A DNA stretch of 64,000 nt from Spirodela intermedia. Lineage: Eukaryota > Streptophyta > Magnoliopsida > Alismatales > Araceae. This document shows positions 28,256-41,392 of the stretch, piece by piece. The translations under genes and the position numbers were made by a program. The stretch is from the NCBI GenBank assembly GCA_902729315.2, contig LR746279.1:2012501-2076500 (forward strand), in the 5' to 3' direction. Under the pieces are notes generated by a model that worked only from the letters and a program-made list of their open reading frames with translations, did no database searches and had not been told where the DNA came from. Every line of letters begins with the position of its first letter. Position 1 is the stretch's first letter.

Positions 28256-31200
28256 CAGTTGTTCTGCATCAAACAAGCTGAGAACGATTTCCTCTTCAAG
28301 ACTTTATAGGAAAACTCCAAATAATTAATGGTAGTCTGATGTCTGGTTTCATATTTCTTTGATAAAACAGAGAGTAAGATCATGGTCCAACATAAAGCTG
28401 TGTGTGTATGTCTAGAGAGAGAGAGAGAGAGAGAGAAAGAGAGGGGGGGCAGTTGTTCTGCATCAAACAAAGCTGAGAACGATTTCATCTTCAAGACTCT
28501 ATATGAAAACTCCAAATATTTAATGGTAGTCTGATGTCTGGCTTGATATTTGTTTTATAAAACAGGGAGTAAGATCATATTCCAACATAAGATGAGACAT
28601 CGTAAAGTTCCCAGATTTATCAGCCACAAATGAAGCATCTCACCCCTTCGAAATATCTCGGCTCATCTCCATCCTCAACCCGTTACTATTGCTGGTTTAG
28701 AATGAGATCATTTGGAAGTCTGACTGGAGCCGTGAGAAGTCAACTTTCTATCAGGTGGTGGGAAAAGAGGTCTATCTGAAGAGTCAACCAGATTTCTGTC
28801 AGAGAAAGGAAGGAATAATATTTTCTTTATTGGGTTGACTCTAGAACACATCCAATATCTTTCTAATCATGGAATGAACCAGAGAGCTACATATCGGTAG
28901 AATTAAGAAAGAATAATATTTTCTTTATTGGGTTGACTCTAGAACACATCCAATATCCTTCTAATCATGGAATGAACCAGAGAGCTGCATATCGGTAGAA
29001 TTAAGAACTCCGTGGGGTGACATCCCTCATGTCTAGAGTAATGATCGGTCAAAGAACACTTGGCCACAGGCAGAGATCATCAGAGTCAAACCGTCTAAGA
29101 TGTCACGCAGTCAAAGAGCCCCTAGATTCATGCACTGTGACATTATGAGACAAATTATTTGTTTTTTTTCTGCTTCCCAGAAATAGCATCCATCTTGGAT
29201 TGAAATGTAGATCCTTTGCTTCATGCTCTAGGTTTCAGGTAAATATGCACAACAGATAATTCTGAAAAGATGAATATCACTTAGAATTCACGTAGAACCC
29301 ACCAGAAATTCACTTAGAAAAATCATTTGCGTGGGTTGCAAAGAAATTATTTCCCCTAAACGTTTTGAGAACGTCGTGACTACCAGGTACTACATAAATA
29401 TTATATTAAGTGACAAGGTGAAAAAGGATCAACAGTTCAGGAAATTTCAACGAGAAGACACAGTGTTAAAACAGCGAGAAAAGATTGAACGATTTTTCTT
29501 TGAATCGAAAAGAAAATAATAAGAAATGTAGGCTTTAAATTGAAGAACCGAAAAGATTTAGCACACTTCATGGGTGCTCTTGTTTAAAGCATGAGCATAA
29601 AATTAGAAGAATTATTTCCATAAGAGAAAAAAATCTACAAGGAGCACATAAATAGATAATCAACCTGCAGCTCTTAAATGAATGTATAGGAAAAGTTATG
29701 AGTCATAAAATCACAGATGGGTAGAGGATGATGCATCAAGGTCAGAAAGAACATCGGAAGCCCAATACCTCTTTAGACAACATGTGAGAAAGCTGGTTCT
29801 TTGGTCCTTTGAGCGCAAAGAATGACCCAATAATTAAGGCACAGCCAAGCGTGAAGCAAATAGCAAACTTCTGTGGCATCAGCACCATGACAGGGAGGAA
29901 CATTGTGAAAGCAACGAAAATGAAGAAAACGCCCGTGGCCAGGAGCAGCCCAAAGTACACGAGAGATTTTCCAGATGGGACATTGCTAGTAGCAGATTGG
30001 AAACTGCCAGGTAATTCTCTTACTCCTTTGGAAACCCTGGGCAACATAATACCAAAACAATAAGCTTAACTGCACTGTTCAGACAGAGATGATAAAGATC
30101 AAAGGTGGGAAAATACAAAGGATGATGATTCTTTTTAGCCTTGAGAAAGCCATGAAGTACCAGAAGTTAGAAGGCGAAAATATTTGAAGAGACTACAAGA
30201 GAAATGGATGCATTACATGTCCACTACCCATTAATTCATCCGTGGAACAGTCTATGATAGAAATAATTGCACAAAACTGTTAAAGTGTCTTGAATTTCGT
30301 AATACAAGCTACAATAAAAAATACAGCACAGTTCTGGCTTACTCAGAATTAGCCTCTACAGTTTTCCTCTCCACATATAGATTACCCGGTTTATATTTTT
30401 TCTGTTTGTTTTCTTCGTACTTCTTGTTCTCGGATCATAACTTCAGATGTAAATATCGAGCCATCTTTCTCCAACTAACGACACCTCATTTTCTTTTAAG
30501 TACCTTGGCATGATATGAAACCATCTACCAGTGGTACTGGGAGACTTGAGCTAGGCAAAACCTTAGAAAGGGCACGCCATCCACAGACCATCAACTGTCA
30601 CGATACGTTTTCAGCATTGAATATAAGGTTTTGATGCTCGGTAGATAGTCATCAAGAAAATTCAATTAATTCCGTGGTCAGGAAAAGTATTACCTCTTGT
30701 TCAGGGATTAAAACCCTAGTTCCTATCTAATCCAGATTGATGAGATAAGACAGAGACTTAAACCATGATGAAGATGACCCTAGTGCAGAGAAAACCTTCT
30801 ATTTGCGAAGAAAATGACTGTTCCAGATACAATGCATTCATCACGAAAACGAATGTGACCACGACCATATCACTCCCCGTAAACGAACCCTCACAAACAC
30901 CCGAAGGTTATGAAATACATCCAAAAGAAAGTTATCCCTGAAGCGTACAAAAAAAACATGGGCACAGATCCCCCGGATTCTATAGATTTAACTGGCTGTT
31001 TCCCTCTGAAAGGACAAGAAGGATAAACTGGATAGAGAAAGAGATGAGATTTCTCGAGTTAACCAGACATAATTTTACGTCCGAGGAAAGATCTTCTCCT
31101 AAGTACTGTTTGGCAAACTTAGTAGATAACACAAACGCAGACGAAAATCATGATGCCTGGATAGATCCAGAGGTCATTTCAAACACAAATGCATAACTTC

Positions 31201-31907
31201 AACAAATCTGAGCTTAAATTACGTTTACACTAACCAACTCCACATAAAATCGGCACGTAAACTAATGGTAATTACACCAACCGGTCCAATTAACGACTAT
31301 GCTCGCCGTCCACCAAGACAATGAGAAGCCATATGAGAGATGAAAACTGACAACGGTAATTAAAGCGCAGCGCGTGCAATAACTCCTTGGAGAATCATCG
31401 TAGACTGTCACGGTTATAATCTGGCTCAATAACTTTGGATTCGCGCATAAGGGAGAAATATAAGACGGATCCTTAGCGCGAAGTGCCAAATAATCCGTTA
31501 TCCGAGAGGAACACAGGAAGAGAGTGTGTGTGTGAGAGAGAGAGAGAGGGAGAGAGAGAGCAACGGGGACAAAGATCACAGATCTCTGGATTCAGATCAA
31601 CGAGACAGCAAAAACCACCAGCAGCAGCCCCGGACGGTGGAAGCGAGAGGCAGAAACGGAGGAATCGAGCAGGAGGGGGCCCGGGGATGTCTTACACGTT
31701 GAAGGTGCCGGCGACCTTGTCGTTGGCGGTGCGCACGGCGGACTCGATGTCGAAACCCAGCGCCGACGACGGCCCAGTTTCGTCCGCCGACTTGGAAGAA
31801 GCGTAGGAGTTCCAGTCGGCGAGGAGGGAGGGCGAGGACGACGAGGACATCTGCGCCTCCCCCGAGCTCGGACCCCCGGAAAACCAGGCCTGCGCCGTCT
31901 TCTGCAT
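27306..31907 (-). CDS. SFT2-like vesicle transport protein (Got1/Sft2 family), 4 exons
   Basis: Sft2/Got1-type tetraspan membrane proteins act in endosome/ER-to-Golgi vesicle fusion. Exons: 31907-31696, 30036-29769, 28054-27950, 27416-27306. Phases agree and give 231 residues, the family length. The N-terminal cytosolic part (MQKTAQAWFSGG..SLLADWNSYA..FDIESAVRTAND) is followed by four hydrophobic segments: LVYFGLLLATGVFFIFVAF, FAICFTLGCALIIGSFFAL, a VSMVLHSYILSVLFSVLQ segment and VLALSYYAISYF. The usual PGGSTGLKFLSS and C-terminal RCFGR follow. The MQK start is chosen because family members begin there; an in-frame ATG at 31979 would add 24 residues. Introns 2 and 3 contain three separate local tandem duplications. 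It appears functional. Confidence 0.93.
27540..27770. repeat. About 103-bp tandem repeat in SFT2-like intron 3
   Basis: Two and a half diverged units start at 27540, 27641 and 27746, each beginning AGCCCGA(T/A)ACC. They share TTTATAG.TTGACCAG and TTCATTTATGGGC words. Confidence 0.75.
28196..28590. repeat. About 196-bp tandem duplication in SFT2-like intron 2
   Basis: Two copies start near 28196 and 28393. Each has a (TG)n-TCTAGAGAGA(GA)n head followed by GGGCAGTTGTTCTGCATCAA and TTAATGGTAGTCTGATGTCT blocks. They differ mostly in microsatellite length. Confidence 0.85.
28808..29005. repeat. 98-bp near-perfect tandem duplication in SFT2-like intron 2
   Basis: Units start at about 28813 and 28911 (GAATAATATTTTCTTTATTG). 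They are identical except for a few bases (for example TATCTTTC/TATCCTTC and GCTACAT/GCTGCAT), so the duplication is recent. Confidence 0.88.
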
Positions 31908-32139
31908 CCCCGCTCTCCTCCCTCCCTCAATAGCCTGCCGACGCCGTACAGAAAGGAGTACCACAAAACGACCACCCATGGGCTTTAAGGCCTCTCGTTA
32001 GGCCGAGACCCGACCCAAGACGGCCCGCCACCTGCTGCCCCAGAGCGAGGGCCCAGCTGAGAGTGTCAACGGGCCGGGCCGGGCTTAAGCCCGGTATAGT
32101 CTCATTTTATAAGGATTACGCCCACTTATATCCTCTTAA

Positions 32140-32165
32140 TGGGCCTGCGAGAGAGGGATCGAGAA

Positions 32166-32200
<35 letters not shown>

Positions 32201-32465
32201 AAGATAGAATCTAATCTATCAGAAACAAGCTACCCAAGATAAAATCAAGATATTTTAAATATATATAAATAGATATTTGTAGAGAGAGAGAGAGAGAATC
32301 TAACCTATCAAAAAGAAGCCATCCAAGATAAAATTAAGATATTTTTAAACATATATATAAATATATATATATGTAGAAGAGAGAAAGAGAGAATCTAACG
32401 TATCAAAAACAAGCTATACAAGACAAAATTAAGATATTCTTAAACATATATGTAAATATTTATAT

Positions 32466-32518
<53 letters not shown>

Positions 32519-32590
32519 CTGACCTATCAAAAACAAGCTATCCAAGAGAAAGTTAATTTTAAAACATATATATATATATAGATATATATA
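32140..32590. repeat. Minisatellite of about 90-125 bp, four units, with GA microsatellites
   Basis: Units carry GAATCT(A/G)A(C/T).TATCA(A/G)AAA at about 32207, 32296, 32391 and 32515. Each is followed by AAGATA-type words, a TATATA run and a (GA)n tract of variable length. It lies between the 5' end of the SFT2-like gene and the 3' end of the NRPD4-like gene. Confidence 0.85.
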
Positions 32591-33026
32591 AAAGAAAGGG
32601 ACCCACGTGGGTGATTGTGAGATAACCATGTGGCATAAGAACAGCAGCCCGTGTCATTGTACCTACATGGACCCAAAAAAGGGAACAAAAAGGCCTTTTT
32701 TGAATTGAGCCGCTGCCGCCGATCACCGCCTCCAGTGGCGGCGGCCACTTCTTCTTCAGAGCAGCTGGTGAGCTTAAAACCTAGTTCTTGAGGTGGAAAG
32801 AAGGAATTGTGAGAGAAATCTTAGTCTAATTAGCCCTTCAAAGACTGATCGATCCACCACAATTAAAAAAAATAAAAACAAAAATAAATAGGATGAAAAA
32901 AAGGGAAGAACGATCAAATCACCACTCGCATGTTATACTAAATAATCCCCTCGAGTTGCTGAAATAACCTCAGAATGAAGATCAAGCACTGAAGAACACA
33001 TAATGATCGCCGTGCATGGCCAGAGC

Positions 33027-36000
33027 TCAAGAACACCCCCGCTTGGGCTGCTTCAGCTTGGCCAGCTCGGCCAAGGCCTCCCCAATGGGCCCCATGTTCT
33101 TGTCCCTGTTGTCCTGAAGAAGAAAGAAGAAGACACTGATAGGCAGACCAGGACCCAGTGCAATGAGGCTTTCCAAAACTGGAATTGATCTCACCTTCAA
33201 GGATGGAACTAGAGCATAGACCTCGTCTATGGTCTCAGGGCCGGCGTTGGAGATCATGCAAATCTGAGCCAACAGATGAAGTTCAAGATCGATGGGAATT
33301 GCCTGTTTCAGAATGATCTGGGATTGGGAAGGAGCAGGGTTTTTCTCACCTCTCCATCAGTAGCTCCAGAGTTCTTCAGTTTCCTTGAATTGAGGTCAAG
33401 GGTCCTCCATAAGAAAAGATTTTTCTTGAACCCACAACCAAAATAACCAACACGCCTTGAAAATGATTTAATTATCTAAATATTATCAATAGACCACTTG
33501 AATGTTTCTTTAGATGATTGATTTCATAAAGTTGAAGTTCGGTGGAAACCTATTAGAACATGGGCCAATCACATAATATGAAGAAAAACTATTGATCATA
33601 CTTACTGTTCCATAAATAGTTTATTTTTATAAAGTTTAAATCCATTAGAAAGCCATTCAAGAATGGGGGGGTTTAAGAGAGACCTCTCTTGAACCCACAG
33701 ACCAGATTCCACGGCATAAATGAAATAATCAATAAGTGAAGAAAATGATAGAATTATCTAACTTTTATCGACATTCCACATGAATCATGCCATCGATCAT
33801 TCACTTTATTAAAGCTTAAATCCATTAGAAACCTATGAAACAAAGTTTTTAGGAAGATCTCTCTTGAACCCGGAGAACAAATCCCACAGCATAAAAAACC
33901 GATTCGTAGGAAAAATGATTCAATTATCAAACTATCATCAATATTTCCACTTTGAATTATTCCATATACCATGCATTCAACTTATTTAGTTGATGAGTTA
34001 CCCGCATCAAATGATTGCCATTGACTTCTACTGAGGAAGGATGGAGACTGATCATATGAGGCTAGGCTCGGATACTCTAAAGCTTGTGCCACATCCTGGG
34101 GATTGGTATAGCGTTGAGCAAGATTTTGGGTGTACTTCAGCGCCTTGCCAAATGACCTGCAACGGAAGATCATATGTATGGTCAATGGGTAGAAGATGAA
34201 ACTCGGTCGCTCTAGCAGTTTAATTTTGAAAATATGACACAACCACAAGGCTCACTCTGGTATCTTGATCTTCGGATCATCTGATAGTATCAGGAGATGG
34301 TCTTGGATTCCCTCTAAGATGGTTGCTGCTTCACAGTCCTTCAGGATTTTGACGTTCTTCGGGAGATCTGAGATGAACGATAAAGTCAACCATGATCGAT
34401 GTCTTCCCTCAGAGAAGATGCATCCCAAATATACAGCAAAAACTGTAAATCTCTACATAAATTAGCTTTGTCTGAGAAAAAACCAGCAGAAAAATTATAA
34501 AAATGGGAAAAAGGAATCCACATCGAAGCTTAAGAACGATAAAACTATTATTAAAAGAAAAAATCTATAAATGAGGAAAATTCATTTGGACCATTTACTT
34601 ACTGACCGGATTCTAGCTTCAATTCTACCTCAGACAATATTTTTGCAATAGGCGATTTTCCCCTCTCTCCATCTTTCCCAGCCTTGTCAGTGTCTCCCCC
34701 TTTGCCCCAATCACCTAAAGATCAGACCTGACATCAGTCAAACAGTAAACCAAGGAAGAAAATGCCTTGCACAATATAGCTCGTACAGCTTTTAGATAAT
34801 GTCGAACTTTGGTGCATGGACTAGAACATAAAAATATTTTTAAATAATTAGGAAAAAAAATCGGCTCAGGAAAAGAAACGGGGAAATTTTAGTAGTGAAA
34901 TCTGAACCGTCACCTTTCCCAGAAGGGGATACGAAGGGAGACTTCCCGTCGGTCTCCAACTTCTTGGGAGCCTTGGAATTCGCAGATGAACCCTTTCTGC
35001 TTGCCTTTGAGGAACCTCCCGAGATGTCCTTCACAGAATCTTAGCGATGAACATTGATAAGTCAAAAGCCAACCCAAAAAAAAATGGATGAAACAGTGAT
35101 CATATAAACATAGAGTTGACTATAGGTTCAGAGAGATGATAATTCGAAAAAAGAGAAAGGAAGTTGAGAAAGGAAGCAGGAGCCGAAGCATTAGAACCGG
35201 AATATAAAGATTCAATATGGGTTCCACTCCTACTCCTTGAAGAGCTCCCATCTTTTTCTTTCCGATTCCATGATGATCAAGGTGTTCATAATTCGATAAG
35301 CTGTGATAGTTTTCGGGGACAGAGAGGGAGATAGAAAGAGAGAGAGAGAGAGAGAGAGATTCCAAGCGCATTGACTTGTAAGGATCAATCTGATTGTGGA
35401 AGAGTCAGAACTCAGTTCCAAGGCCTAAGAGCTATCCGGGCTCTCCATCTTGCTCCCTTTCACTACAGTATTGAGCCTGATGAGCCTCCAGCGTGCATCT
35501 CGAAGAATCGTAGATTCAAACCCAAAACTCAACTGGGCGAGCGCAGTACCAATTCATGCATACTCATCACAGAAAAAGAACAGGTGGGGAGGAATGGTTG
35601 CGCAACCAAAAGTCCAAAATCTCGGGCAAAAACTCGGACGATATCCGAAAGAAGATATTGTAAACACCTTCCATCCCCAATTAGTGAACCTCAAAGGAGC
35701 AAATAGCCTCCAATATGCAGAAGGCCTCGCGAAAAGCACATGCAAACCAAGTGCATTTCATGATCGACGCAAGAACCTGAATCTCTACACCGAGGAAGAA
35801 TGGATATCTCAATTCTCGGAGAGTCAAGAGACCGGTGATGCTCCGCAAGCCAACGAGTCATAATCCGCAAACTTCCGAGTCACCGAGTCCGAAAACTCTA
35901 CCGCAATGAATCTACCAACGTGCGGCGGAGGACGAGGGAAGAGGAAAGGACCTGCTTTTCCCGCCGGCGACTTCGACACGCCCTTCCCTCGCGGCAGAGC

Positions 36001-36027
36001 AGACCCTTTACCGCCTTTCTCCGCCAT
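33027..36027 (-). CDS. NRPD4: DNA-directed RNA polymerase IV/V subunit 4-like (RPB4 family), 8 exons
   Basis: NRPD4/NRPE4 is the RPB4-like subunit of the plant Pol IV and Pol V complexes in RNA-directed DNA methylation. Exons: 36027-35952, 35039-34914, 34714-34607, 34367-34256, 34156-34076, 33383-33350, 33263-33195, 33113-33027. Phases agree and yield 230 residues. The N-terminus is Lys/Gly/Ser-rich and low-complexity (MAEKGGKG..), as in NRPD4. The RPB4 domain starts around residue 109 (CEAATILEGI), then SFGKALKYTQN, RYTNPQDVAQALEKLKNSG, ICMISNAGPETIDEVYALVP and a C-terminal LAELAKLKQ. The MAEKGG start is preferred by family resemblance; an ATG four codons upstream is also in frame. Exon 6 is only 34 nt. 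The exon 1 donor is inferred from phase. RPB4 itself is a less likely alternative, because of the N-terminal extension. Confidence 0.87.
33425..33990. repeat. Diverged tandem repeats in NRPD4-like intron 5
   Basis: Three imperfect copies share TCTTGAACCC(A/G)..., TAATTATC(A/T)AA and AAATCCATTAGAAA words. They start at about 33425, 33688 and 33863. Confidence 0.65.
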
Positions 36028-39000
36028 TGTCGCCGCCACAGGAGGAACTCCGCCGCAAAAGCCCGTGGGAAAGGAGCGCGCCTCGAGAGCGCCACACTCG
36101 GAGATAGCGCAAGAAAGCTACTTTCCTAGTATGGAAAACAAGGGCCGGGCTAGGCCGATCCGGGCCTAGCCCGTACGCGAGCCCCGCCCATACTTTCATA
36201 ACACTCCGAGATGCACGACAGTAGCGCACGCTATGCAGAGGCGCATAGGGCATGCATGCACGGCAAGCGACAGTGCAACGTGGTCATCACAGTGACCGGT
36301 GTGCTAAGGCGTGCAGGACGAGGTACACGAGGGACAGATCACACATCAGATGTGGGTGCAAGCAACATTCTGCATGCGCCATTATCTCATGTGAAGTAGG
36401 AGAACAGGGTATCACATCACCACTTACTAAAGAGGTAGGGCGACGCCTCATATGAGGCAACCACTCCTCATATGTCAAAATAAAACGAGGAAAGGTCAGG
36501 GGACTCACCCCTATGAATAGTGGACGAACTGGACCTCTGAGAGAAGGCCATCATCTTGCAAGTTATTGTATTCTCACTTGAGAAGTAGAATACCTACCTA
36601 GAGCGAGTAAGAGTCTTCCAAAGTACAAAGTAAGATTATTGAATCATTAGTGAAGGCATCCGAAGTTGACATGTGGTATTAAACATGAGGAAAGTTGACA
36701 TGGAAGATGCATTGGTGTACTATTAGAATACCAACACTAAGAAATCAAACATAGGCATCAAACATCAAGACAATTCTCAGTTAAGTCATCTGTGCAATAG
36801 TAATCATGGGGAGTGCTGAGGTGGAGGCTGTAGAAATGATTATAGGTGAGAGTGAGATAAAGGTCAAGGAGGGCCCAAGTCCAAAGCAGCAATGCAAGCA
36901 AAAAGTCCTCTAGAAGACAAAAGTTTTATTTTCCATGGACCCAGATTGGGAAAAGGACTATTTAGCTTGTGCAGGTAGAGGACAATTAACTCAATGAGTT
37001 AAGCATGATTAATGGGAGCTAACACCATGTTGAATCCTCTTCAATTTTCGAAGACCACATAACAGCAATTGGAGCCCAAGAAAATGAATGAGTCATAACT
37101 AATTTATATCAAGAGGAACATCCATAGTTTTCTAACAAGAGAGCAATTCTGAAATCTTAGAGTCAATTTTGATAGATTTCATCATTGACCTACCAAGGGT
37201 GAAGGATCATGATGTGATCTTTGTTATCATAAATTATGATATGTTTCTAACAAGAGGGTGCATATAACTTTGTGATTGCATTATATGGGTAAGAGGGTGT
37301 AGACTCATTTTGACAACTCTAACAAGAGGGTTTCACAAAACCACCCTAACCACACTTTAGAATGCTTTTGAGAGACTTTGAAACCTCAAGATACAAGTTT
37401 TCTCCAAACAAAAGACATCATTTCTTTTTTGTAGGAGGTGCCCTAATAGCACCTCCCTTACAGTTATTGAATAATCCCTTCTAATGACCCTTCTCTCTTT
37501 CCTCATTTGCCTATGATACATGACAATCAGTGTTGTACCATTACATTCATCTATGGTCAACACTTTGTCCTCAAGGTAAACATTCGGAAATTGGAGATGA
37601 ATTATGACTGTTGACTATTCGGATGCTTCAAAAGTTGATAGATTCTCATTAGATAAGAACCTCTAGACAATGGTGTTGTTCATATGCCTAATATGGCTTG
37701 AGGCTTAACATTCTATCAAAGCTCGTAGTTCAAAACTGACAAAAAGGGTTGATTACAACTAGTTAATTCTGAACCTTACATAGTTGAAAAACATCATATA
37801 TAAGAAAAAGGAAGATAGGAGGGGAGATACATTGGTGATAGATAAGCGTTCTAATTTTCTTTAAGATCTTTTAGGGTTCAAAGTAGTGATCCTTAAAAGG
37901 TTGGATATATTAATAATGGGGTGAGCTGACTCCTAATTTTTATTTGATTGAGCATAAAAAATTATATAGTAATATTTCAATTATATTTCTAACTAAATAC
38001 ATGAATAAGAAGTAATTTAAGGAAAACTGATGCACACCAGATTTTATTGTGGTTTGATCAAGCTCCTTTGGCTTACATCTATTTTCAAGGAATCTACCTA
38101 TGTTCCATTATTCCACCACTAAAATATATTTGATTTTTCTAGTATCATAAATCGTTTACATTATTACCTCCATAAACTTCTTATTAATCCACCCAAAATT
38201 AACCCTTGTAATCCTAGATCTCCCTATAATAGGCATGCCACATGTGTCCTAAATGACTTAAGTGATTGTGTTGATGACTTATCATTAGTGTCTCAATGAA
38301 TTTACATTCAAAAATCTCAATAAAAATAAGTAATCAAACTAGAACCAATTGTTTGACGTAAAGAATTGTTTTTCAAGTAACCACAATTAACTCTTAACTT
38401 TCCATTTGATGCACCATGAGTCATTCAAGGATTAGAGAGCAGTTGGGCTGATGAAAGGAAGCACTTGAGATTCTAACTGACATACACAATTTTCTTGAAA
38501 CAATTTAGTCTTGCCCTTCAATCTTCAAATTTTGAGAGGTGGTAGATAAGAAAAAATACACTTTGAAGCTGCTAGTGATGCTTTAATGTTGTCTAATTTT
38601 CTGCCACTTCAATCTTTTATAATGAGGCTAAACTACCCCTTTTTAGCTCTTTTCAAGTCTAACAATTGAGTTTAGGTGAGGTTAAATGGATCACACATAG
38701 CTTTTGAAAAATATCAAAAAAAACTATAAAATTTGTAAAAATCATCTCTTTTAATACTTTGAATTTTGATGCACAATTTTAGATTTGTATTTCTTTCTTT
38801 ACAGATTTTTATTGATTATGTATGTCTTGACATATTTTCTTAAGTTTAAGTTATTTTAGTTAAATTGGTCAAACTTCTTAACAATTTGACTCGTTGGTCA
38901 ATAATATTTGTTCATTGGTCTTATAAAATCAATAATAATTCAAAATATTGATAACTTTCCTTCAAATTTATTGTATTTGACTCATCATCAAGAGATTGTT

Positions 39001-39639
39001 CAATGCTTAATCACATGACTCTACATGTATAGTCATTTGGTACCTAAAACTAAACTATTAGGACTTTCACATAAGATAATAACATATTTATTTTTTGCAG
39101 CTTTATTGCATTTATACTCATTCATCTTTAGTGTTTCTACCCCCTAGCATGATAATATTATATTAAAATATTTCACATATCACATGAATATTTTTTATAG
39201 TAAAAATCATTAATTTTATTCCTTCTATATCACATGAAGTTACAATAATGTCATTCAATACATATTATTTAACATAAAGTTATCATTTATTAATCATCAA
39301 AATATTATTTGAGCTACTCTATAACTCAACACAAAGAAGTATAAGGATAACTTGCCACATGTTTTTAATAAACGATTGCATTATGTAGAGCCAAAGGCAC
39401 AAATAGATCAGTTCGTTTTCCAAAAGTGGATAGCCCTCTTATGTTTATCAACTTTGTGCTTCATGTACAATTGAACCTTGTTGAGGTGGTGTTGAGTAAT
39501 TTTATAATCTGATATTTTTTCTAAAGATATTTATCTATTGCTGCTAGTGGTGTAATTTATATAATAGTAATAATTATGAATAAAATGAAGTACCATAAAA
39601 AAAAATTGCTTATTGGAGACAATGTCTCCAAGTCTTTAG
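36028..39639. other. Intergenic; NRPD4-like upstream region then TE-like DNA
   Basis: 36028-36200 is GC-rich and is the presumed promoter/5' UTR of the NRPD4-like gene. From about 36.5 kb the sequence becomes AT-rich with stops in all frames, and is probably the flank of the gypsy relic that follows. No gene was seen. Confidence 0.45.
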
Positions 39640-41392
39640 TTTCTTTGATACAAAAATAATATAGGTAATTCTCTAGACCCATATTGACTACCTTAGTCTA
39701 TCCATCAATTTAGCAATGGTAAGTTGTGCTCCACCTAAGTTAAGTTCTTTGCAGCTTACATAATGACATCCAAAAAGTGCTAATAAAGATTCTGTTGTTA
39801 TCCAAAAGAATTGTAGGTATACCAACTAGGCGAACGACTTCATGAGTAAATGAATTTGACACTTCTTTCTATGTAAAAGAATGTTTGAAAGGTAAAAATA
39901 CTCAATTTTTCACAACTACTAATATCACATTGTAGCCCTAGATTTTGATAATCACTCCACAAAAATCTAAAAAAATGTCTTCCAATATTAGCTCTAACAT
40001 AATAAGTAGTTGAAAGAAAATTTATTATGTTGGCAAATTTGATGCTCTCTAACATTTTACTTATTCTCTATTTTATGTCTAATTAGTAAACTTTCTATGT
40101 AATTCTTGCATATGTCTTGAGATAATCGATATGGCCTCTTATGAGAGTGTCATGAAAATTCTTTAATTTTTTTGTAATTACTCTAGAGTGAGATGAGATT
40201 ACCAAATGGTCATTTATATAAAAGTAGTCATTCTCATATTGAGTAATGGGGTTTAACTCTCATTCTTTGTAGGAGAGAGTGTCAAAATAGACCCAATTGG
40301 TAAGCATCATCCAACCTAGTAATGATTTGTGTAATGTCTACAAAAGAAGTTTGCAAAGTAGTTATGTTGCTCAGTTCCATAATGATAGACACATGAGACA
40401 CAGAATTAACCACTTAGTTGTGTGCACCTTCTTTACACTTGATTTCAAAATCATAATCCATAAATTTGTTCGACAACTTTTGGTCATGAGAGGTATATTG
40501 TGCTGCTCCAACAAAGATTTGATACCACTTTGCTCAAGATATATAGTAAAGCACATGTCCAAAAAGGTAATGATGTCATTTTAAATGACTAATATAATGG
40601 TTCTAAGTTTTCGCTAATAAATTATTTCATATAAATTCTTTTCAAAGAGATCTAGACTGACATACTACCCTGCATTAAAATAACTCTCACTTTGCAACCA
40701 AAGCATCAATTTCTGACAAAAGGACTTGGTGTCATTGGTTAGGGTGAGAATTAAGGTGACTGTCATTGCAACCATTACTAGGTTGAGTTGTTGTGTCAAA
40801 GGCCACATTGTCCTTTCATAACCTACACAAAATTAATGGTAACCATTAAATCATTGTCATAAATTTAACTCACATAAGTTAGTTGGCTTCACTTAGTCCT
40901 TTATCATTGTAATCTTGTCAATGTCAATTATCACTTTTTGTTGAAATCTAATGCTCCAAATATTCCAAGCATTTTTAACCAAATTTTTAATTAGTTTTAG
41001 CATACAATTGATTTTTGAAAAATATTGAAAATACCTAATATTGTATTGTTCATACTCTTCTACATTGTTGTTGAAAATGATTATCTCATAAAAAAATCAA
41101 GACAATCGTTTGGTTGAGATCATAGAATATCTAATTCATCAATATTTAAAAAGTAGTCAAAAAGTTGGTCAGCCCATAGAACACTAGGAATTCATAGTGG
41201 CCCTCATTGGTACAAAAAGGCATCAAAATGTCCTGACCTAAAATTTAAACTAGAGAATATGGTTTTGCCTCAAGAAATTCCTCCATTACTAATATCAAAA
41301 ATCTCTTGGGAATAGTAACCTTGTTCAACCTTGTGTAATTAACACAAAGTCATTATCTCTCATCTTTTTTCTGACTAAAAGTGCAAGACATG
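39640..41392 (-). mobile_element. Degenerate Ty3/gypsy pol relic (reverse transcriptase and integrase)
   Basis: On the minus strand, 41392-41160 reads VNYTRLNKVTIPKRF, EEFLEAKPYSL and NEGHYEFLVFYGLTN. These match the gypsy RT core (VDYR.LNK.T....., EGHYEFLVMPFGLTNAP). About 1.3 kb further along the same strand, 39865-39640 reads FTHEVVRLVGIPTILLDNNR, ISTFWMSL and WSTTYHC*IDG*TKVVN. This is the gypsy integrase core (..TAYHPQTDGQTE..N). The RT-then-integrase order and spacing fit one element. In-frame stops are numerous. Flanking AT-rich DNA to about 43.2 kb is probably the rest of it; a gag or protease part was not recognised. Confidence 0.75.
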
